Assembly: GCA_021018815.1 (NCBI GenBank)
Contig: JAITYX010000124.1
Coordinates: forward strand, 62,001 to 126,000
Length of the DNA stretch: 64,000 nucleotides
Source of the DNA: Talinum fruticosum
Taxonomy: Eukaryota > Streptophyta > Magnoliopsida > Caryophyllales > Talinaceae
Direction of reading: 5' to 3'
The position numbers and the translations under genes were made by a program. Below are positions 57,501 through 64,000 of this stretch, piece after piece. Each line of letters begins with the position of its first letter. Position 1 is the stretch's first letter. A model generated the notes under the pieces. That model searched no databases. It saw only the letters and a list, made by a program, of their open reading frames with translations, and was not told the DNA's origin.

Positions 57501-60500
57501 TGGCTCCAACAACCATGCGTACAGAAACCAAGGTTATACATAGAGATACAAATGTGAACTTTATCAAACAATAATTACCTCAACAGCATCAAAATAACAA
57601 AGATTGAGCCCTTTGCCAGATTCAAGATGATTCTTGAAATGGAAGCCGAATTCACATAAGCTGCATACCTGACAAACACAAAAAGGAGGCCGATCTAATG
57701 GCAAATTGTTTGCCGGTGTGAACCCAAATAAGTGAGATTCAACAACAGCGAAAACTAAGCTAGCATTTTCTGACTTTGAGTTAATTAATCAAGAATGAAA
57801 GCTCTAATTTTGTAAGAAAGTAACAAACGTTAAGTTAATCGATAAAAGTGAAAAGGAGATTAGAGCATTGGAATTCTTCCCTCCGACAACACAAACCCTC
57901 AACTTAGCCTCATATTAGATGGAATTATCAATTCTTCAAAACAATAGTAAAGGGAACGAACTGCACAACTTAGATCTTTTATTGTTTTATACAATAGGCA
58001 AATGAATTTTATACCTTTCAAAATTTAAATTGGTATGCTTCAGTTTACGTATCTGATATCTCTCACCAGTATTACTAACTATTTCACAACAAATCAATTA
58101 AATTAGGATCGGAAAGCCAAATTCAGCAACAAACTCAAATTTAAAGGCCAAAGCTTTTCAGGTTCTATTCTTTTGTGACTTCTCGCTTTTGTATATCAAC
58201 TTGATTCCAAAAACAAAGATCGTGCCGAAGGTTCTATACCTTTAGGAATTGCAATGGAAGCCACCGATGATGGCGGTGGCAATGAGGAGAAAGAATTTTG
58301 GGTTACACGGGTGGGGAGAAGAGAGAGAAAGCGAAGGGCTTCCTGATGGCCTCTGCCCCATCTTCTTTGCTTAGCTTTGGCTTTATTCTAGAGAGAGGAT
58401 CTACGATTTGAGAGAGAGGTGGGAGACTGGGAGCTGAATCTGGAAGAGAGAAAGACAGAGATAGAGATATGAGTCGACCTCCAAAGCATAAATCAAAATC
58501 CCCCTCCTCCCCTTACATCTCTCTCCCCACAACAGTGTAATGTAGACATAAACAGTGTAATAGTACATAAGAAGCATGGGCAGCTGTACTTTTAAAAATC
58601 TTTCTTTGATCCTGATCCTCCATTATGTGGGCAGACCCAAAAAGCGACCCAAATATCTCAAGTGAAGCATCAACCAGCGCAAACATCCCCCTCCCTCAAA
58701 ACCAAGCGGCAAATTTGCCAAAACCCACCCCCATATCTCTGTAGAGATGAAAATGACCTAAAGGCCTTCCAAGTTACTATTGATTGCAACACTAACATGA
58801 GTGACCTTTAAAATGCAAAATGACCAAAATACCCTTGTGTATGATTTTTTTGAAGAGCTTTTTGAACATTTTAAATGCCAACATTGCCCTTGAAGTACCC
58901 AACATACCCCCAAAATGTATGGATAGAAAATTCCATCTTTAGTTTTTTCTATCAAAAATTTTATTCTCCACCGAAAATTATTCACTAAACAATGACCTTA
59001 TACACTAAAAGCTATAATCTATTGTTCACCAAATATTGTTGTCGAAAAAAACCTTTTATCATTAAAGAGTGTTTAGTTCATTAAAAAATTAACTAAAATC
59101 ACATTAATGCTATCTAGAGCTCAACACTAAATACAGATATATAATACACTAAATAGCGTCCTCAAATACACTAAAAAGTAAAAGGTAAAAACTAAACCCA
59201 CAATACTACTCATGTAAAGCTCAACACTAAACATATATCTATAATACACTAAACAACATTGTAATATACACTAAAAACTAAAAGCTAAAACCATAGATCT
59301 AAAGTTGATCACTAAAATTGTCATCCAAGCAAATGGTGTTCTAATGTACACTATAGAAACTAAAACCTCATACGACCATAATGCTGATATAAACCTCAAT
59401 GCCAATTTTTTTAACCAAAGTTACTTTTCTATCTATTTATAAATTTTTTATAATATTTGCTTATTTTACTTTTAATATTTGAAAATTTTAATAGGTAAAC
59501 ATTAAAAATTAGAGAGGAATATATGATACTAGAACGTCTAATTAAAAAAACTAAAACACAAGTGAGAAATATGTTAAAAAGTAGTTGTTGATAGGGATGG
59601 CCGTGGGGCGGGTACATTGCTGGTAGAGCTATACCTATATCCATACCCATTTTTTAAAATCATCCCCATCCCTATACCCATACCCATATTTGTTGGATTT
59701 TCAAAATCTATCCCCATACTCATACCCATACCCATCGAGTATTTCGGGTACACTGAGTATTATAGGGGCACAAATATATGTTAAACAATAATACCCATCG
59801 GGTTTTATGCACGCATGATTTGGCATTAGTGATGAATATCCAAAAAATATCCTGCCTCCGTCATAATCTTAATTATACATCAACAACACAATTAGAACAT
59901 AGTTCTACCGCATAATCTGTTGAATTTGGATACATATTTCAGTTCTGGAATTGTAATGAGTCCAAAGCCTCCCACCGCCAACAATAAGTCATAAAAAAGT
60001 TTCTAAAACTCAGCAGATAGATATAACATCCACTAACACCAAGTCACCAACATAGTCAGATTTCACCAGAGGATGTAATATCCATTTTCACAAATTGACC
60101 ATACTAATTCGAACCAGAATCTTAATTTGGTGCCTTAGACCAACTCGACCTACTCAAGTTCAATTGAACATACTAATTAGACTCTAATTCCTCTAATTTC
60201 AAGTTTAACATATTAATTTCGCATAACAAAACAACGAGAAAATAGTACCAACGGCATGCTCAAATCGTGCAGGTGGTGCCTGATGCTAGTCGTATCAGAC
60301 GTAGTTGAAAGGCTCCGGCATCGGGGAGAGTGGAGAGAGAGAGAGTCAGATAAGTAGAGAGGGCCTGAGAGCGCGAGTGAGTCGACTGGGACTGGGTGAG
60401 AATGACTGACGAGGATTGGACTGGTGGAGAGTGGAGTGGACGGAGAATGAGAGGGTCAGGCAAGGGGTGGCGGAGGGAGCCATAGGAGTGCCAGGGACTG

Positions 60501-63124
60501 AGGAGTTGATGTTTGATGTTGTTCAAATACTAAGAGTTGAAAATGACTTTAAAAGTATTATAATATTCACTAAAAATTACGGTATAAATTATTTTAGTGT
60601 TCATTTAAAAAGTTTTAAAATATTGCAAAAAAAGTGAAAATTATTGCAATATTGTAAAAAATAACATAAAAGGTAATAAAAAGAATATACTCTTTTGGTG
60701 AACATCCAAACTAATTAAGTTAGTGAACGTTAGATATATTTTAATGTGTACACCAAATTTAGCTTATGTAAGGCATAGTTAAAAAAAAGTACATGGAGAA
60801 AAAAGCAAAAAAGGAGCTGCAAACGAAAAGGCTTCTAAAAGCAAACTAATTATTTTACTCCCTGCTTACATTGAAAGAAGGTTAAAGAATTTATCTTTTT
60901 TTATAAAAAAAAAACAAAAAGCAAATTGGTTGTATGGGTTTCGAACCTACGACCAAAAAGAGCAAATGTAATATACTTACCACTCAGCCATCTTTCTTTA
61001 TTCATATTGAAAGCATGCGACTTCCAGTGCCCCTAAATACGTCAGCGTTTTCTTGGGTGTATACCACACTCCCGTACCAATTGTTGCATGGTATAATTTG
61101 GGCATGCAATCACTTGTGTGTGTGCGCGCACACACACACACACATATATTGGTGGAGGGGGATGTTGTGTGTGTTCTGTTGGACATACACACGCCTGCAC
61201 ACATGTTTGAGTACAAGTCTCTATGGAAGGAGCTTTCATGTCCCTCAATGATGGGAACGAGCAAGCTCAGGGAAATGGTGAACCTAGATGAATAGAGCCA
61301 GCAAGGAGGAAGATGGCGTAGTACAAAAGGCTAGGGGAAGAATATAATTGTATATGTATGCACATAAGTTTACATTGTGAACCACAGTCATACCCAAGTA
61401 AAATGCTGAGAACAACTAATGTGAACCTGGACCTACAAGGCTACAATAGGGCAGAGTGATCTTATCCTAGATCTCGATGTACGCAACTATGACTCTAAAC
61501 AGGTCAACATGATTTTGAGACAACTCTGAATTGACTTGAACCGAAATTTGCTGACCAATATTGTTTGTCTTTTGGGGGGGTGGAATGTCAAATTCTAAAC
61601 CCAAATCCATACGACAGAGTTCCACCTGAGTAGGTTGCAGGGGAGGGACTTATTTGGACCAATGAATTGTAGACTCAAACCCGAGATGTCTAACAAGAGC
61701 CATCTCAAATAATCTGACTATTACCAGACTAGGCTTGAAATTCCATCAATGTGAATATGACAGTCCAAATTATCCCAAATTAGTTCCTGACCGAATAACT
61801 TGTTTGACCAGATCTAGCTCTTGTTTACCTATGTCGAGGAGAAAAAGAAAAAACAGACTCAGCCATTTGAGGCACGGTGTCTGTCTCTGACTAGACATTG
61901 TTTGGACTACAACGAGAAATTCATGCCCAACTCCCAACTGTGGAATCAGAAATGCCCAATAAATTGACCCGACCCGAACCCGGCCGAATTTTTGGGTTTT
62001 GGACACGATTTTCTCGACCTAAATCCGAAAAACTCGCAAATTAATGGGTCAAACCCGACACGAACCCGTTCGACCCGTTGGGTCAAGGCAATAAAAACAA
62101 CAATTTTAGCCTTGTGGTTTATTGATTGAATATTGTATGCACATTATATGATTTTTCCTTCACTTTATCACTCATATCACATCATTTGTAGAAACATTAC
62201 ATATTTATCACAATCATTTACAAACAAAGACTAATACTGTTTAATTTCTCAACTTCTTCCTCAAAAAAGAACCATTATATACAAAAATTATGCATAATTA
62301 ATTTCAATAAAAATATATCTGGATTTAAATGGCGCGATATATTAACAATACTAAAAACGCACAAGTTATACTGTTGATTTTTTATGAATTGAATATACCT
62401 AGTCACATCTTAAATAATATACTTCTTTTGTTTTGTAGAAATAATATTACTATAGTGATGTAAAATTTTAATATTATAATTAAAAATAATAATTTTAGTT
62501 TATTGTAAATCTCTAATTCTTTACATCACTAGTAATACAATAGGTTGGTGATGCCTACCAAAAAATTCAGGTTTTGAATATTTTTTGTGTGAAGACATCA
62601 TTGAGTCAAATTTTTATTGACACAAAATCGATATTCAAAACACGAATTTTTTAAAACACATCGAGAAAAACAGTTTGGGCATTTCTGATGTAGGCTATAT
62701 CGGCAAATATCATTTTGTTTGAAGACCTCATTGAGTCAAATTTTTGATCGACACTTTCTGAGAATGGTGAAGGGAGTTATTAATGATGTAGGCTATATGA
62801 GCAAATATCGATTTTCTATGTGAAGATATATGCCAGATGACCTCTAATTGTTTATTTATTTATCCATTTGACACTAAACAGGGTGGTTGTGAGACTCTGG
62901 CTGGGCACTATGGGTGTTGCGGCAGCTGTGTGGAGGACGAAGTACAACGGGAGCAGTGCGAGACAGCCTGTGACTTTGCAACCCATGTGTTTTGTCACCC
63001 CTGTTCACTTTGCCAGGAAGGTCGCGAGATTCGTCGCAGGCTGCCTCACCCCGGATTCAACACTCAGCCAGCCCTGTTCATGATTCCGCCTGCAGAGCAG
63101 AGTATGGGCCGTGATCAGCTGTGA
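51556..63124 (+). CDS. CNR8: PLAC8-family protein, cell number regulator 8-like
   Basis: Three exons encode 252 residues: 51556-51868, 53745-53947 and 62882-63124. The PLAC8/FW2.2-like family comprises Cys-rich membrane proteins linked to organ size and metal transport. Residues 1-60 are Pro-rich and acidic (MANLEDSSPLLGPE, then PPPPPE). The PLAC8 domain starts near residue 66: DGLPLGVVGQPMMGRAQWSS, then CSCLGRNDDFCSSDFEVC, LLGTVAPCVLYGSNVERLGS, YLIGNSFFGWNCLAPWFSY (hydrophobic), RRRFNLE. Exon 3 continues GCCGSCVEDEVQREQCETAC, DFATHVFCHPCSLCQEGRE, IRRRLPHPGFN and ends QSMGRDQL. The order and wording match CNR8-type PLAC8 proteins. Intron 1 has donor GTGAGT. Intron 2, 8.9 kb, has donor GCAAGT and acceptor ACTAAACAG, so it is GC-AG; no nearby GT donor keeps the frame. 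The ATG at 51556 gives the family N terminus. Confidence 0.9.
52728..53250. repeat. GC-rich element with inverted ends in CNR8-like intron 1
   Basis: The left end reads CAAGGTGCACAAAAGCGC (about 52740) and the right end GCTTTTGTGCACCTAGGGCG (about 53212), reverse complements of each other. Between them are GGCGCGCC-type GC-rich pieces (GGGGCGCGCCTCACAGGG at about 53144) around an AT-rich centre. This is like the repetitive 'aggcgc' family I recall from plant introns, probably a non-autonomous DNA element. No transposase was seen. Confidence 0.55.
53948..55860 (+). other. CNR8-like intron 2, left part
   Basis: No exon recognised. At 54180-54480 the text ends in GTTTTTGAGGTCTCATGTTC, vaguely SINE-like, but no box A was found. 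The remainder is AT-rich and without recognised features. Confidence 0.4.
56356..58480 (-). ncRNA. Possible spliced antisense transcript inside CNR8-like intron 2
   Basis: Read on the minus strand, 58480-58240 looks like a plant first exon. It is C/T-rich (TCTCTCTCTTCCAGATTCAG-like text), less AT-rich than its surroundings, and ends at CCTAAAG with donor GTATAG. Splice-like segments follow at 57668-57579 (TTGTCAG...GTTGAG|GTAATT), 57449-57360 (AAG...AACAG|GTACAG) and 56380-56356 (TTCGCAG...CCAAG|GTAAGA). The first exon holds a 39-codon open frame (58361-58242) with a hydrophobic stretch FFLLIATAIIGG and a stop just before the donor. No protein family is recognised. It could be a long non-coding RNA, a small-peptide gene or a decayed gene. 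Exon assignment rests on splice consensus only. Confidence 0.35.
59119..59306. repeat. ~100-bp degenerate tandem repeat
   Basis: GCTCAACACTAAA..., TATAATACACTAAA and AAATACACTAAAAA phrases recur with a 100-bp period (59119, 59219) and more loosely to about 59400. The motif ACACTAAA is repeated throughout. Confidence 0.75.
59640..59800. repeat. CCCATACCCATA-type simple repeat
   Basis: Clusters of CCCATACCCATA and ATCCCCAT variants, preceded by GGGGCGGGTAC at 59605, as found in degraded plant transposon ends. No element boundaries were found. Confidence 0.6.
60245..60530. other. GA-rich, GC-richer block in CNR8-like intron 2
   Basis: A purine-rich, GC-richer island (GGGAGAGTGGAGAGAGAGAG at about 60325) stands out from AT-rich flanks. 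Open frames on both strands are by-products of composition. It might be the leader of another transcript or part of a transposon. Not identified. Confidence 0.3.
60930..60996 (-). mobile_element. tRNA-like pol III promoter, probable SINE head
   Basis: On the minus strand TGGCTGAGTGG is an exact box A and GGTTCGAAACC, about 30 bp further, an exact box B. The segment between is too AT-rich to fold a normal anticodon arm, and the flanks do not pair as an acceptor stem. A SINE head or tRNA relic is therefore more likely than a working tRNA gene. A T/A-rich tail lies at about 60897-60920. Confidence 0.55.
61115..61149. repeat. TG/CG/CA/TA alternating run with central palindrome
   Basis: Thirty-five bases strictly alternate pyrimidine and purine: (TG)5 CGCG (CA)n then (TA)n. 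The centre TGTGTGTGCGCGCACACACA is a perfect palindrome. Confidence 0.95.
61960..62095. repeat. CCGACCCGAACC-type simple repeat
   Basis: TTGACCCGACCCGAACCCGG, then AACCCGACACGAACCCGTTC and related phrases. Same family as 45285-45815. Confidence 0.75.
62581..62834. repeat. ~100-130-bp imperfect tandem repeat before CNR8-like exon 3
   Basis: GTGAAGACATCATTGAGTCA (from 62589) recurs as GTTTGAAGACCTCATTGAGT (from 62717). GATGTAGGCTATAT..GCAAATATC occurs twice (about 62688 and 62789). A partial third unit TGTGAAGATATATGCC stops about 50 bp before the exon. Confidence 0.85.
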
Positions 63125-63400
63125 GATCCTCCCCTCATAATTGTTCTTCGCCTTGTTAGTGGCCTGTGTATACTTAAATGTCTTGTTGATGCTGGATTAT
63201 TACTACTATATTTACTGTGACTACTTTGTGGAGTGTAAACCGAGACCATGGACTTGCTTTAATAATGGCTATCAATGTGCAGTTTCTTTGTATTACTGTA
63301 CGAGCATTGTCCTTTCTAAGCAAACAAATTTTTGGTAGAATTATTGATACTTTAGTACTCGTATATCAACAAATGATAAAAAGTCCATAGTATCCTAAGG
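63125..63400 (+). other. CNR8-like 3' UTR region
   Basis: Begins at the stop codon. The text stays at moderate GC for about 200 bp, as expected of a 3' UTR, then turns AT-rich. No canonical AATAAA was seen before 63400. Confidence 0.45.
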
Positions 63401-63831
63401 TATTGTATAGTGTTGTGTAGTTGTAAAAGTCCACTTTTTTGGAGTTGAATGACGACATTATCCTTATTTGTTGTTTATTTATTTGAGTAAGATTATATTT
63501 GAAAATATATTTGAACTAAGAAAAACAAATAAATAAGTTATTTGGGTCAAAATATAAGGATTTGAATTTAATTACTCTTTAAAAAAATATATAAGAATTA
63601 AGAAAAATCAAGAAATAAGTAGTACTTATGTTGACTTTTGAAGAACATTGATACATAAGTAGGGAGAGGATTTTAGATTAAAAATAAATGGTTAATTTGC
63701 AAATTTAATTTACTTCAAAAATTAACTTTACTCTTATTGATAAAAAAACCCCCTTTACTCTTAAACAAAAATAAATAATTTAATTAGCATTTACCAAAAC
63801 TAAAAATTAAAATCTTCCAATAACAAAAATT

Positions 63832-63993
63832 AAAATTTAAGAACAAACCAAGGGCACTTTTGGATTAATTACCCCCGAAATTGTTCCAAATTAGTTGTAA
63901 TTCATTTTCATCAAAATTTAAGAACAAACCAAGGGCACTTTTGGATTAATTACCCCAGAAATTGTTCCAAATTAGTTGTAATTCATTTTCATC
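63832..63993. repeat. 81-bp tandem duplication at window end
   Basis: Units 63832-63912 and 63913-63993 begin AAAATTTAAGAACAAACCAA and are nearly identical (one C/A difference seen). A third unit may begin at 63994. The block 63400-63831 is AT-rich intergenic DNA without recognised features. Confidence 0.95.
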
Positions 63994-64000
63994 AAACTAT

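Noticed and set aside
60936..60991. A functional tRNA gene on the minus strand
   Set aside because: Box A and box B are perfect, but no acceptor-stem pairing or plausible anticodon arm could be drawn.

Overview
The window is nuclear DNA of a flowering plant, almost certainly a eudicot. It is AT-rich. The genes are intron-rich with plant GT-AG splice sites, the recognisable proteins are plant families, and the introns and intergenic DNA hold LINE, Ty3/gypsy, TRIM, MITE and SINE-like debris plus long (AT)n and (ATT)n runs. The species cannot be named. All recognisable genes lie on the + strand; most recognisable transposon fragments in the introns lie on the - strand.

Layout. 1-2.5 kb: intergenic DNA with a 3' LINE fragment. 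2.5-3.9 kb: the last two exons of a POLAR-like (stomatal-lineage polarity) gene whose 5' part is not seen. 5.6-13.3 kb: a KNL2-like centromere/kinetochore gene with a SANTA domain, a 5.9-kb repeat-filled intron, a lysine-rich internally repeated tail and two apparent single-base frameshifts. 14.7-36.6 kb: a complete 25-exon gene for exocyst subunit SEC6 (757 codons). Its introns carry LINEs, a gypsy gag-protease-RT fragment, a long inverted-repeat element, a 282-bp TRIM and a Stowaway-type MITE. 37.0-37.65 kb: a second TRIM. 39.0-40.0 kb: a single-exon basic/acidic protein of the family annotated from Arabidopsis At1g78110/At1g22230. 43.1-46 kb: an antisense LINE, a SINE-like element and a long CCGAA-type simple array. 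47.4-47.8 kb: an 80-residue secreted peptide precursor with a DY motif suggestive of a tyrosine-sulfated hormone. 51.6-63.1 kb: a PLAC8 / cell number regulator 8-like membrane protein in three exons, whose 8.9-kb second intron appears to be GC-AG and holds a possible antisense transcript.

The genes do not form a pathway. They are independent loci for cell polarity, centromere assembly, exocytosis, peptide signalling and a Cys-rich membrane protein. Exons were assigned by reading translations across consensus splice sites and matching remembered family sequence; no alignment or transcript data were available. Coordinates of old transposon fragments are approximate.
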